Source: Streptomyces sp. NBC_01317 (lineage in GTDB: Bacteria > Actinomycetota > Actinomycetes > Streptomycetales > Streptomycetaceae). From it: 64,000 nt of DNA. Shown one piece after another: positions 9,169 through 17,776 of this stretch. The notes under the pieces are model-generated. The model saw only the letters and a program-made list of their open reading frames with translations. It was not told the DNA's origin and did no database searches. Position 1 is the first letter of the stretch. Each line of letters begins with the position of its first letter. The stretch spans positions 3,517,501-3,581,500 of the forward strand of contig NZ_CP108393.1 in assembly GCF_035961655.1 (NCBI RefSeq), in the 5' to 3' direction. The position numbers and the translations under genes were made by a program.

Positions 9169-10181
9169 GCCTTCGCCTCCCCGTGCAGCCGTACGGACGC
9201 CGTGGCCACGCTCCGGCCCGACTGCTGGAACGCCACATCCACGGTGTCCTCGCCGCTCCCGGGCATCTCGGCGCTGAGCACGACGGGCGCGTCGAGTTCC
9301 GCGAAGCGCAGGAACGCCGCGTCCATCCCCAGCACATGGGTGACCGACAGCTGACGGCCGCTCCAGAACGCCGCCAGGAGCGCCAGTTGCCGGGCGCCCT
9401 CCAGCAGGGTCATGGCCGGGAAGTGGTCGTACTGGTGGTCGAAGAGACTGCGGTTGTCGAAGTCCGGCAGCAGCCGGGCCGTCAGACGCCCGGCGTCGAA
9501 GACCGGTTCGGCCAGGACGACGTTGCCCGGTGATGTACGGCCGACCTGGGCGGGGGCGAGGATGCCCGAGCGGTCGGGCCGGGGCACCTCGCGCGTGGAG
9601 GGCGCGACGCCCCCGCGCTGGTAGGTGCGGAAGGACCCGTACTCGTGCTTCGTCATGGCGCTGACCCGCATGGACGAGACGCCCACGGCCGCGCCGTTGA
9701 AGGTCAGCTCCTGCTCGACGCCCACCTGCCGGACCCGGCCGCCCTTCATCCGTACCGCCGGGTACTCGGTGAGGAGCTGGAGTTCGCCGGGGTCGCTACC
9801 TGTCCGCAGCGCCTCGGGGTTGCGCAGCTGCACCGACACCTCGTTGACGAGGAACGACGTGTCCATCGCGATGTCGAGGAAGGTGTGGCCCCCGCAGACG
9901 GCCGCCTGCCGGCACGCTTCGAGGACCAGCAGGACGTCCGTGAGGGCGCCCCGCTGGATGTGGTCGTTGTAGTAGCTGTGCGAGAGCGGCGTCTGGGCGC
10001 CCGCGAGATAGACGGACTCACCGATCTGGCGGGTGTCGGTCACGAACACCTCGGCCACGGCGGCCCGGTGGACCAGATGGCGGTCGACGGTGTGGGCGAA
10101 GCGTATGTGGAAGGGCGGTTCGGTGAGCGTACCGACTGCGTTCTCGGACATGTGCGGTCTCGGTCTCTCTTCGTCCGTCAT
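9165..10181 (-). CDS. AfsA/ScbA-type butenolide (gamma-butyrolactone) synthase
   Basis: A 338-residue protein of two A-factor hot-dog repeats. The first is around residues 65-120 (SHSYYNDHIQRGALTDVLLVLEACRQ), the second around 245-300 (DHQYDHFPAMTLLEGARQLALL, with the conserved Glu261). AfsA, ScbA and MmfL condense a beta-ketoacyl thioester with dihydroxyacetone phosphate to a phosphorylated butenolide or furan precursor. The ATG at 10181 was chosen because it overlaps the stop of the upstream membrane-protein gene (ATGA); an internal ATG at 10151 is the alternative. No ArpA/ScbR-type receptor gene is adjacent, unlike signalling loci, so a structural rather than purely regulatory product is plausible. 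Confidence 0.92.
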   Translation of the reverse strand: MTDEERPRPHMSENAVGTLTEPPFHIRFAHTVDRHLVHRAAVAEVFVTDTRQIGESVYLAGAQTPLSHSYYNDHIQRGALTDVLLVLEACRQAAVCGGHTFLDIAMDTSFLVNEVSVQLRNPEALRTGSDPGELQLLTEYPAVRMKGGRVRQVGVEQELTFNGAAVGVSSMRVSAMTKHEYGSFRTYQRGGVAPSTREVPRPDRSGILAPAQVGRTSPGNVVLAEPVFDAGRLTARLLPDFDNRSLFDHQYDHFPAMTLLEGARQLALLAAFWSGRQLSVTHVLGMDAAFLRFAELDAPVVLSAEMPGSGEDTVDVAFQQSGRSVATASVRLHGEAKA

Positions 10182-11359
10182 GGATGTCGCACGGCGGAGG
10201 CGGGCACACGCGGGCCGCCGGAGCGCGGGGCGCCCGGGCGCAGGGCGACCGCCGTCGCGGCGGCCACCGCCAGGACGAGCGCTCCCAGGGCGCCGAGGGT
10301 CACGGCGTCGGGGTGGACGAGTGACTGGCCGCGCAGTGCCTGCCAGGTGACCAGGGCGAGCAGGCCGGCCCAGGCCGCTCCCGTGATCAGGACGAGGCGG
10401 GCCTGAATCCGCTCGTCCGCGAGGACCGCTCCGAAGCCGGCCCCGTCGCCGGGCTCTTCGTCGCGGGTGGTACGGCGGCGCCCCGCCAGGGCCAGGGCGG
10501 CGCCCGCCAGGGGGATCACCTGGAGCGCGTGGATGCCGACGAAGTGCGGAATCCGCAGATCGCCCCCGACGGTGCTCCAGTTGGTGAGCGGCATGCCGGG
10601 ACCGCCGTCGTCCACCCCCACGTTGTGGGCGCCGACGAGGGTGGGCAGCCCGGCGTCGACGGCCTGCTGCTGCTCGGGGGTGGGGATGTTCATCAGGAAG
10701 CCGAGGGACATGCCGACGACCGCGAGCACCAGCCCGAGCCGTACGGCCAGGCGCAGCGGCCGCGCCAGCGACCGGTCGCGCAGCACGACCACGGCGGCCA
10801 CGAAGTTGGAGGTCCACAGGACGATCACCGCGACGGTCATGCTGTTCATGAAGGCGGTGTTCGTCGGGGTGAGGGTGTTGAAGTGGCTGTACGTGCCCCG
10901 CCACGCCTGCACGGAGATGATCACCGCTTCGGCGAGGGAGCTGACGGCGATCAGCGTCCCCGCCCACCACGCCGTGCGGGGGTGGCGGCGGATCCGGGGC
11001 AGCAGCCAGGCCAGGGTGGCGCTGTAGACGGCGAGCGAGAACGCGAAGTGCAGTGGTTTCAGCCAGATCGGCGCGCCGTTGAGAATCCGGTCGTCGGCGG
11101 CGAGACCGATGAGGGTGGCCAGGCTCAGCACGCCCATCGACAAGGAGAAAGCGGTCAGCGGCCCGTGCAGCGGAGGGAGCCGGACGCCTTTGCCCGTCCC
11201 GTGGCCGAATGTGTGACCAGTGTGGTCGATGGGGTCGGTAGGGCGGGTAGTGTCGGTGGGGGAATTGTTTTCCTTTACTGCCACGGCCTGCGGGTCGCCG
11301 GGTATGCCGCCGGATATCTCTGGCTCCGTTCCGGCGCTTCCCCTGCTTGTCGAGGACAT
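10178..11359 (-). CDS. Polytopic membrane protein of the AfsA/type II PKS cluster
   Basis: 393 residues, function not recognised. The first 60 residues are hydrophilic and Ser/Thr/Gly/Asp-rich. Then come about eight hydrophobic segments (for example TAFSLSMGVLSLATLIGLA, PLHFAFSLAVYSATLAWLL, LVLAVVGMSLGFLMNI and TLGALGALVLAVAAATAVAL), with His residues near the membrane in KPLHFAF and PHFVGIHALQ. It is the first gene of the leftward operon and is translationally coupled to the AfsA-type gene (ATGA overlap). The ATG at 11359 has AAGGGAG six nucleotides upstream. It could be an integral-membrane enzyme acting on the lipid-like product (membrane His, GIHALQVIPL) or a transporter; neither can be shown. 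Confidence 0.8.
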   Translation of the reverse strand: MSSTSRGSAGTEPEISGGIPGDPQAVAVKENNSPTDTTRPTDPIDHTGHTFGHGTGKGVRLPPLHGPLTAFSLSMGVLSLATLIGLAADDRILNGAPIWLKPLHFAFSLAVYSATLAWLLPRIRRHPRTAWWAGTLIAVSSLAEAVIISVQAWRGTYSHFNTLTPTNTAFMNSMTVAVIVLWTSNFVAAVVVLRDRSLARPLRLAVRLGLVLAVVGMSLGFLMNIPTPEQQQAVDAGLPTLVGAHNVGVDDGGPGMPLTNWSTVGGDLRIPHFVGIHALQVIPLAGAALALAGRRRTTRDEEPGDGAGFGAVLADERIQARLVLITGAAWAGLLALVTWQALRGQSLVHPDAVTLGALGALVLAVAAATAVALRPGAPRSGGPRVPASAVRHP

Positions 11360-11687
11360 CGTTCTCCCTTTCCTGGATTCTGTTCCGCGGATTCCCTTTC
11401 TCCGCCGCGCACGGACATACGTACGGACGCTCGCGGGAATCAGCATGCTGAGGCGCCGGTCCGCTCCTCAACGGCCGTACCACCAACAGATTCCGCACTG
11501 CCTCGAAAGTGACATCGGGAGGTGTCCCGGAAGAGGCACGGGTGGTACGCCCTACGGACCCGCCTCCTACCGCCTGGGGAACAGCAACCGGCGCCTTGGG
11601 AGCAAAACCCTTCTCGTGGCCGCCGCCACCTGCCTAATTTCCTTCTGCGGCCGGTGAAATACGCCGGCGGCGAGAGGGGGATCCACC
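11360..11687. promoter_or_regulatory. Divergent promoter region of the putative butenolide/type II PKS cluster
   Basis: This 328-nt gene-free stretch separates the leftward (membrane protein, AfsA, HAD, SDR) and rightward (ACP, KS, KS-beta and on) operons and must hold both promoters. On the plus side a possible -10 TAATTT (near 11634) lies ahead of the AGAGGGGG ribosome-binding site of the ACP gene. Short CATACGTACGGACG and ACGGCCGTACC segments are partly palindromic, but I could not match them convincingly to a ScbR/ArpA-type operator. Confidence 0.5.
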
Positions 11688-11969
11688 ATGTCTCAGAAGG
11701 CTGTGACGCTGTCGTCCGACGAAATCCTCACGCGTGTCCGGGTCATCGTGGCGGAGGAGCTGGAGCTGGAGGACGAGCCGGCGGCCATCGACCCGGCCGC
11801 CCGTTTCGTCGAGGACTTCGACGCGGACTCGCTGGCGCTGATCCAGATACTCGCGCGGATCGACAAGGAACTGACCATATCCGTGCCGGTCGAGGAGGCG
11901 GAGAACCTCGTCGACCTGCGTACTCTTGCGGACCACGTCATCGCGCTCTCCGGGGCCGAGCGTGTCTGA
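11688..11969 (+). CDS. Acyl carrier protein
   Basis: A 93-residue discrete ACP. The phosphopantetheine attachment site is Ser48 in FVEDFDADSLAL, a FabC-like DxDSL motif, with acidic helix II after it (IQILARIDKELTISVPVEEAEN). AGAGGGGG lies about eight nucleotides before the ATG. It is the first gene of the rightward operon and overlaps the ketosynthase start by 8 nt. It should carry the growing acyl chain for the adjacent KS pair and would be activated by the Sfp-type transferase encoded six genes later. Confidence 0.95.
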   Translation: MSQKAVTLSSDEILTRVRVIVAEELELEDEPAAIDPAARFVEDFDADSLALIQILARIDKELTISVPVEEAENLVDLRTLADHVIALSGAERV

Positions 11970-13185
11970 CCTCGGCCCCCGACGTGTCGTGGTGACCGGG
12001 CTCGGCGCGGTGAGCAGTCTCGGCAAGGACGCCGAGACCCTCGCCGCCGCCGTACGGGAGGGCCGCAGCGGCATCTCCCCGGCCCGCTCCTTCGACACCA
12101 CCGGCTTCCCTCAGGTGATGGCCGGCGAGGTACCCGACTTCGACGCGCACGCGTCCCTGCGCACGCTCGACCCCGAGCGCTGGGGCAGGTCCGCGCTCCT
12201 GGCCGCCGCGGCGGCCACCCAGGCTGTCGCCGACGCCGGCCTGGACCGTACCGAACTCTCCCGTACGCGTGCCGGATCCGCGATGGGAACCACCAGCGGT
12301 GAGGCACCCGTGGTGGACCGGCTCACCCGGCAGTGGATCGGCGAGGGCCTCAAGAGCCTCGACCCCGGACTGGTCGCGCAGGTGCCGGCCGGCCGCATCG
12401 CCGCCGCCGTCAACACCGAACTCGGCCTGACCGGCGAGGCCCAGACCATCCCCACCGCGTGCTCCGCCAGCAACTACGCGATCGGCTACGCCGCCGACCT
12501 GGTCAGCACCGGCGAGGCCGACTACATGCTCGCGGGCGGCGCCGACTCGGTGAACCGCTACACCCACGCCGGATTCCTGCGGCTGGGCGCCCTCGCCGAA
12601 GAGGTGTGCCGGCCCTTCGACAAGGACCGCGACGGCATCATCACCGCCGAGGGCGGCGTCGCCCTGCTCCTCGAACCCCTGGACCGCGCCCTGGCACGCG
12701 GCGCCCGCGTCTACGCCGAGGTCCTCGGCTACGGGCTGAGCTGCGACGCCAAGCACATGGTCCACCCCGACTCCGGCAGCGTCGCCGAGTGCATCCGCCG
12801 GGCCCACCGCAGCGCCGGGATCACCACCGACCAGGTGGACTACATCTGCGCGCACGGGACGGGCACGCCCACCAACGACCTCACCGAAGTCGCCGCCGTA
12901 CGCGAGGTGTTCGGCGACCGGCTGCCGCCCATCAGCTCCATCAAGTCGATGCTCGGCCACACCATGGGCGCCGCCAGCGGCTTCGGCGCGCTCCTCTGCT
13001 GCAAGGCCATCGAGCAGGGCTTCCTGCCGCCCACGGCGAACCTGCGCGAGGTCGACGCCGCCCTCGGCCCCGGCCTGGACCCCGTGCCCAACACGGCGCG
13101 CCCCGCCGAGGTCCGTATCGCCCAGAACCACGGCTTCGCCTTCGGCGGCAACAACGCGATCACCATCCTGGGGAAGGTGTCATGA
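11962..13185 (+). CDS. Beta-ketoacyl-ACP synthase (KS-alpha, FabF-like)
   Basis: A 407-residue condensing enzyme with a complete Cys-His-His site: Cys167 in IPTACSASN, His298 in CAHGTGTPTND and His333 in KSMLGHTMGA, with Lys328. The GTG start at 11962 is inferred from its 8-nt overlap with the ACP stop and the standard N-terminus PRRVVVTGLGAVSSLG; an upstream in-frame start exists inside the ACP gene. It pairs with the following catalytically empty KS-like protein, as in type II systems where KS and chain-length factor form a heterodimer. Expected role: decarboxylative extension on the cluster ACP. Confidence 0.95.
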   Translation: MSDLGPRRVVVTGLGAVSSLGKDAETLAAAVREGRSGISPARSFDTTGFPQVMAGEVPDFDAHASLRTLDPERWGRSALLAAAAATQAVADAGLDRTELSRTRAGSAMGTTSGEAPVVDRLTRQWIGEGLKSLDPGLVAQVPAGRIAAAVNTELGLTGEAQTIPTACSASNYAIGYAADLVSTGEADYMLAGGADSVNRYTHAGFLRLGALAEEVCRPFDKDRDGIITAEGGVALLLEPLDRALARGARVYAEVLGYGLSCDAKHMVHPDSGSVAECIRRAHRSAGITTDQVDYICAHGTGTPTNDLTEVAAVREVFGDRLPPISSIKSMLGHTMGAASGFGALLCCKAIEQGFLPPTANLREVDAALGPGLDPVPNTARPAEVRIAQNHGFAFGGNNAITILGKVS

Positions 13186-14372
13186 CGAGCTCCACCGCGA
13201 CCGCCCCCTCGGCCACGCCCACTCCCGCGACCGCCCCGTCCGCCGGTACGCTCCCCCGCGTCCGGCCCCTCGCGATCACCGCGCTCGGTGTCATCTCCCC
13301 GGCGGGCGTCGGCCTGGACGCCCTGGCCGACGCCCTGCGCGGCGCCACCGAGCCCTGCTCCGACCCGGCGGAGCTGCCCCTCGGGCCCTCCGAGCCCGAC
13401 GGGCTGCCCGACAACATCAGGGTGGTGCCGGAGTTCCGGCTCGCCGACCACGTGGGCCGCAAGCGGACCCGCCACCTCGACCGCACCACCGGTCTCGGAC
13501 TCGCCGCCTGCGCGCTGCTGCGCACGGCGGCGGGTCCGCCCGTGGGCGACGACACCGACCCGGCGTGGAACACCACCGGTGTGGTGCTCGGTTCCACGTC
13601 GGGCAGTGTCCGCAGCAGCAGTGAGTTCGCCCGGGACACCCACGTACACGACCGGCCCTTCCTGGTCGACGCGGCGGCCTTCCCCAACACGGTGATGAAC
13701 TCCTGCACCGGCCAGATCGCCATCTGGAACGGGCTGCACGGCATCAACGCCACCCTCTCCGGCGGGACGACCGCGGCCCTGGCGGCCTTCCGGTACGCCC
13801 GCAACGCCCTGGACCGCGGCCACGCCGAGCGGCTGCTCGTCGGCGGCGTCGAGGAGCTGTGCCCGCAGACCGCGTGGGGCTGGGCCGCGTCCGGCGCGCT
13901 CGCCCAGGGCTTCCCCGTCGGCGAGGGCTGCGCCCTGTTCGCCGTCCAGGACGCCGAGGCGGCCCGCCGGGAGGGCGCCCCCGTCCTCGCCGAACTGCTG
14001 GCGAGCGAGACGGCGTTCTCCCCGGAGGGCGTACGTCCCGGAGTGACGTCCGTGCTCGCCGGGTGCGTCACCCGCGCCCTGGAGCGCGCCGGCGTCGACC
14101 CCGCCGAGGTCGGCACCGTCTCGCTCGGCGCCACCGGCCTCGTCGGGTTCGAGGAGGCGGAGCGGCGCGCGGTCCGCCGCGCCCTCGGCGGCCGTACGGT
14201 CACCGAACTGCGCGTCAAGGAGGTCACGGGAGAGGCGTACAGCGCGGACGGCGCGTTCCAGCTCGCCGCCGTCCTCGCCCGTACCGCCCCCGGACAGCTC
14301 TCCCTCGTCACCGGGATCGGCCAGGACGGCCACGTGGCCTGCCTCGTCGTACGGACCGGGGAGGGAACATGA
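13182..14372 (+). CDS. KS-beta / chain-length-factor-like protein lacking the catalytic triad
   Basis: 396 residues with thiolase fold, coupled to KS-alpha by an ATGA overlap. A Ser/Thr/Ala/Pro-rich tail of about 25 residues precedes the fold. At the nucleophile position it reads TLSGGTTAAL (about 191-200) in place of TACSAS. The HGTGT histidine is replaced in SLGATGLVGFEEAE, and the KxxxGH motif is replaced by KEVTGEAYSADGA. All three catalytic residues are therefore absent, matching a chain-length factor or structural partner rather than a second active condensing enzyme. A separate Cys in MNSCTGQ aligns with an earlier helix and should not be mistaken for the active site. Confidence 0.88.
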   Translation: MTSSTATAPSATPTPATAPSAGTLPRVRPLAITALGVISPAGVGLDALADALRGATEPCSDPAELPLGPSEPDGLPDNIRVVPEFRLADHVGRKRTRHLDRTTGLGLAACALLRTAAGPPVGDDTDPAWNTTGVVLGSTSGSVRSSSEFARDTHVHDRPFLVDAAAFPNTVMNSCTGQIAIWNGLHGINATLSGGTTAALAAFRYARNALDRGHAERLLVGGVEELCPQTAWGWAASGALAQGFPVGEGCALFAVQDAEAARREGAPVLAELLASETAFSPEGVRPGVTSVLAGCVTRALERAGVDPAEVGTVSLGATGLVGFEEAERRAVRRALGGRTVTELRVKEVTGEAYSADGAFQLAAVLARTAPGQLSLVTGIGQDGHVACLVVRTGEGT

Positions 14373-16081
14373 CGACGGACGCCGCGGCACACTCCTCGGG
14401 CCCCTCCGGGGTCCTGGTGGTCGGCGCGGGCCCGGTCGGGCTCACGGCGGCCACGGCCCTGCTCCAGCAGGGGGTACGGGTCCGGCTGATCGACCGGGCC
14501 GACCGCCCCAACCCCCACGCCAAGGCCATCACGCTGTGGCCGCGCGCCCTGGAGGCGCTGCACCGGCTGGGCGCGGGCGGCGGGATACTCGCGCGCGGGC
14601 TGCCGCTGCACGCGCAGAACTACCACTCGGCGGGCCGCCGGGTCGCCCGGCTGACCTTCCGCAAGGTGCCCGAGACGCGGTTCCCGTTCGCCGTGTCCCT
14701 GCCGCAGCAGGAGACGGAACTCGCCCTGCGGGAGCGGTTCGAGGAGCTGGGCGGGAAGACCGAGTTCGGCGTCGAACTGACCTCGGTCACCCAGTCCCCC
14801 GACGACCCCGACGGCGTCACCGTCGAACTGACGGACGGCGAGGGCTCCACCGAACGCGCCCGCGTGGACTGGCTGATCGGGGCGGACGGCGCGCACAGCA
14901 CGGTCCGCGCGGCCGTCGGCACGGGCTTCGAGGGGGAGACGTACCCCCAGCAGTTCCTGCTGTCGGACGGAGTGTGCGACACCCCGCTGGCCCAGGACGA
15001 GGCGCACTATTTCATGACGGCCAAGGGTGTGCTCGTCGTGGTCGGGCTGCCGGGCGGCAACTTCCGCGTCTTCACCAGCCTCGCCCCGAACGCGGAGATC
15101 GCGGACGACATACGGGCGGAGGTCCAGCGGGCCGCCTCGGAGCGCTGCCCCGTCCCGATCCGCCTCACCGGCGAGCACCGCACCGGGGTGTTCCGGGTCC
15201 ACCGCAAGATCGCGGACCGGTTCAGGAAGGGCCGGGTGCTGCTCGTCGGCGACGCCGCCCACATCCACAGCCCGGCGGGCGGCCAGGGCCTCAACACCGG
15301 CATAGAGGACGCCGCGAGCCTGGCCGGGCCGCTGGGCGGGGTGGTACGGGGCGAACGCTCCGCCGACGTCCTCGACCGCTGGGAGCGCGAGCGCCGCGCG
15401 GTCGCGCTGGAGGTGCTGAGCGACACCGACCTCCAGACGCGGCTGTGGACGATGCGCGGCTGGCGCAGGAACGTCCGGGACCGGGCGCTGGGCATCGGCG
15501 AACGCACGGGTCTGCTCGACCGGTTCATCACCCCGCGCCAGACCCAGCTCTCGCTGGTGCACGCCGCGCCGGGCCGCCCCAGGGGACGGCTGCGGGAGGG
15601 CGCCCGGCTGCCGGACGTCCCACTGGCCCCGGACGGTACGGGAGCGCTCGCCCCGGACCGTACGGGAGCGCTCGCCCCGGACCGTACGACCGCGCCGGGC
15701 ACCGCCGTACCGCGTCTGCACGACCTGCTCGACGACGGCCGGCCCGTGCTGCTGGTCCTGGCCGCCGACGGCCGGGACGCGGCACGCACCGCGCGGGCCC
15801 GGGTCCTCGCGGAGGGGCTGACGGGCCCCGGCCACCGCACGGTCCTGGTCTCGGCGGCCAGGACGGGCGTGTCCGGCGCGGAAGGCACCACCGGCCCGGT
15901 GCGCGTCCTCGCGGACCCCGGGGGCCGCGTGCACGCCGCCCTCTCCGTACGTACCCCCACCGTCGTCCTGGTCCGCCCGGACGCGGTGGTCTCCGCGGTC
16001 CGCCCGCCGGGCGGACCCGAGCTGTTCCAGGAACTCCGCCTCGTACCTCCACGGGCGGAACCCGTTCAAGAAGGAGTCTGA
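14369..16081 (+). CDS. FAD-dependent monooxygenase (aromatic hydroxylase/PgaE-type)
   Basis: 570 residues, overlapping the KS-beta gene by 4 nt. The dinucleotide-binding motif GAGPVGLTAA lies near residues 17-26. A GADGAHS motif precedes the middle domain, and GDAAHIHSPAGGQGLN binds the FAD ribityl chain. The last 170 residues form a thioredoxin-like third domain, the three-domain layout of phenol-hydroxylase-type and type II polyketide monooxygenases. A duplicated 24-nt unit at 15637-15684 adds the repeat TGALAPDR in the linker before that domain. Likely an oxygenase tailoring the acyl chain or butenolide. Confidence 0.92.
   Translation: MTTDAAAHSSGPSGVLVVGAGPVGLTAATALLQQGVRVRLIDRADRPNPHAKAITLWPRALEALHRLGAGGGILARGLPLHAQNYHSAGRRVARLTFRKVPETRFPFAVSLPQQETELALRERFEELGGKTEFGVELTSVTQSPDDPDGVTVELTDGEGSTERARVDWLIGADGAHSTVRAAVGTGFEGETYPQQFLLSDGVCDTPLAQDEAHYFMTAKGVLVVVGLPGGNFRVFTSLAPNAEIADDIRAEVQRAASERCPVPIRLTGEHRTGVFRVHRKIADRFRKGRVLLVGDAAHIHSPAGGQGLNTGIEDAASLAGPLGGVVRGERSADVLDRWERERRAVALEVLSDTDLQTRLWTMRGWRRNVRDRALGIGERTGLLDRFITPRQTQLSLVHAAPGRPRGRLREGARLPDVPLAPDGTGALAPDRTGALAPDRTTAPGTAVPRLHDLLDDGRPVLLVLAADGRDAARTARARVLAEGLTGPGHRTVLVSAARTGVSGAEGTTGPVRVLADPGGRVHAALSVRTPTVVLVRPDAVVSAVRPPGGPELFQELRLVPPRAEPVQEGV
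15637..15684 (+). repeat. Exact 24-bp tandem duplication inside the FAD monooxygenase gene
   Basis: Two identical 24-nt units (15637-15660 and 15661-15684) beginning TACGGGAGCGCTCG. They keep the frame and duplicate eight residues in the hydrophilic linker before the thioredoxin-like domain. Likely recent slippage. Confidence 0.9.
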
Positions 16082-16087
16082 ATCCTG

Positions 16088-17701
16088 ATGTCCACCCCCG
16101 ACGCCCGGCTCGAAGCCGGGCCCCGCCCAGGGCTCACCCTGCTCGTCGTGTGTCTCGGCGTACTGATCGTGCCGCTCGGCGTCAGCGGCACACCGGTCGC
16201 CCTTCCCGACATCGGGCGCGAACTCGGCGGGAGTCTCGCCTCGCTCCAGTGGGTGGTCAACGCGTACAACGTGATGGCGGCCAGCCTGATGATGGTGGCC
16301 GGCTCACTCGCCGACCTGATCGGCCGTAAGAAGATGTTCGCCTTCGGCACCGGCCTGTACGCGGTCTCGCTCGTGGCGACCGTCCTCGCGCCCAGTGTCA
16401 TCGTGATCGACATCGCCCGCGGGGTCGCCGGTGTCGCCGCCGCCGCGCTGATGACCTCGGCCACCGCGATCGTGGCGTCCAGCTTCGACGGGGCCGCGCG
16501 GGCCAAGGCGTTCGCCGTGGCCGGTGTCACCCTCGGCTCCGGCCTCGCGCTCGGACCGACCACCAGCGGGCTGCTCGTCGGCGCGCTGGGCTGGGAGTCG
16601 GTGTTCTACGCGCACCTGGCCCTCGTCGTCCTGTCCATGCTGGGGCTGCCGTTCCTCCAGGAATCGCGCAACCCGCAGGCGGGCGGCGTGGACTGGCCGG
16701 GCACGATCACGTTCAGCCTCGCGCTCGTGCTGTTCACGCTGGCCATCATCCAGGGCCCGCAGAGCGGTTGGGCCGGCCCGACCGTGCTGATCCTGCTGGC
16801 CGGGTCGATCCTGCTGGTCGTCGCGTTCGCCCTGGTGGAACGGAGGCAGGAGAGCCCCATGTTCGACCTGTCGCTGTTCCGCGAGAGCCGCTTCCTCTCG
16901 GTGAACCTGCTCAACGTCGCCTTCTCGTTCGGCTTCATCGGACTGCTGCTGGTCCTGCCCGCGTACCTGATCGGCGCGAACGGCGAGAGCAGCCAGGGCG
17001 CCGGACTGATCATGCTGCTGCTGACCGGACCCGTGCTCTTCCTGCCCCTGATCGGCGGCCGGCTCGTCGCCTCCGGCGTCCACATGCGGGTCGTGCTCGG
17101 CCTCGGCCTGCTCCTCATCGCGGCCGGCTGCGCCTGGCTCACCGTCGTCCACCCGGGCATCGGCGTCCTCGGCCTCGCCGGGCCGCTGCTCGTCGCCGGT
17201 ATGGGTGTCGGCCTGATCATGGGCGTCCTCGACGGCGCCGCCGTGAGCACCGTGCCGCCCGAGCGGGCCGGCATGGCGGCGGGCATGTTCAACACGATCC
17301 GCCTCGCGAGCGAGGCCATCGCGGCCGTCGTGATGGTCGCGGCCGTCGCCTCGATGATCCGCTCGCGCATCTCGGACGGGCTGTCGGAGTACGTCGCCAA
17401 GGGCGGCGAGTCCGCCTCCACGACGGCCGACCGGGTCGCCAGCGGTGACGTGGCCGGTGTGGTGAAGGACGCCCCGGCCGCCCTGCGCGACGGCTTCGGC
17501 GACTTCCTGTCGCAGGGCCACACGGACGCGCTGCGCGTCGTGCTGTGGGCGTCCGCCGCGCTCTGCGCCGTCACCGCCGTCGTCGTGTACCGGATGCTCG
17601 CCGACCGCCCCGCCGCCGCCGGGGAGCCGGGCAAGCAGGCCCCTTCGCGGCCCGTGGACGCGGACGGCGCCGCGCTCGAACGGACCCTCGTCGACGACTG
17701 A
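16088..17701 (+). CDS. MFS transporter, DHA2 (EmrB/QacA) drug-exporter family
   Basis: A 537-residue, about 14-TM drug:proton antiporter-like protein. The motif A segment GSLADLIGRKKMF follows TM2, and the motif C-like GSGLALGPTTSGLLVG marks antiporters. A cytoplasmic tail follows the last helix. GAAGGAG lies about 11 nt before the ATG; the gene starts 6 nt after the monooxygenase gene stops. It is the likely efflux pump for the cluster product. A strong hairpin follows the stop codon, which would limit read-through into the PPTase gene. Confidence 0.93.
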   Translation: MSTPDARLEAGPRPGLTLLVVCLGVLIVPLGVSGTPVALPDIGRELGGSLASLQWVVNAYNVMAASLMMVAGSLADLIGRKKMFAFGTGLYAVSLVATVLAPSVIVIDIARGVAGVAAAALMTSATAIVASSFDGAARAKAFAVAGVTLGSGLALGPTTSGLLVGALGWESVFYAHLALVVLSMLGLPFLQESRNPQAGGVDWPGTITFSLALVLFTLAIIQGPQSGWAGPTVLILLAGSILLVVAFALVERRQESPMFDLSLFRESRFLSVNLLNVAFSFGFIGLLLVLPAYLIGANGESSQGAGLIMLLLTGPVLFLPLIGGRLVASGVHMRVVLGLGLLLIAAGCAWLTVVHPGIGVLGLAGPLLVAGMGVGLIMGVLDGAAVSTVPPERAGMAAGMFNTIRLASEAIAAVVMVAAVASMIRSRISDGLSEYVAKGGESASTTADRVASGDVAGVVKDAPAALRDGFGDFLSQGHTDALRVVLWASAALCAVTAVVVYRMLADRPAAAGEPGKQAPSRPVDADGAALERTLVDD

Positions 17702-17712
17702 TCCCCCCTCCC

Positions 17713-17753
17713 CCAGGTCCCCGGAGCGCGCACCCCGCGCACCGGGGACCTGG
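17713..17753 (+). terminator. Hairpin between the MFS gene and the PPTase gene
   Basis: CCAGGTCCCCGG (17713-17724) pairs perfectly with CCGGGGACCTGG (17742-17753) around a GC-rich 17-nt loop. There is no U-tract, as is common in Streptomyces. It probably ends or attenuates the ACP-to-MFS transcript. Confidence 0.75.
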
Positions 17754-17776
17754 CGGGTACCAGAAGGGAACAGGAC

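Noticed and set aside
11400..11480. ScbR/ArpA-type autoregulatory element near the AfsA operon promoter
   Set aside because: Only short CGTACG-type palindromes are present; the match to known operators is too weak to list as a site.
13682..13705. Cys in MNSCTGQ of KS-beta as a ketosynthase nucleophile
   Set aside because: Alignment by the following GLxG and beta-strand pattern places it one helix earlier; the nucleophile position is Gly in TLSGGTT.
13160..16069. Long minus-strand ORF across KS-beta and the FAD monooxygenase
   Set aside because: Antisense shadow; the plus-strand proteins have complete family motifs and coupled starts.
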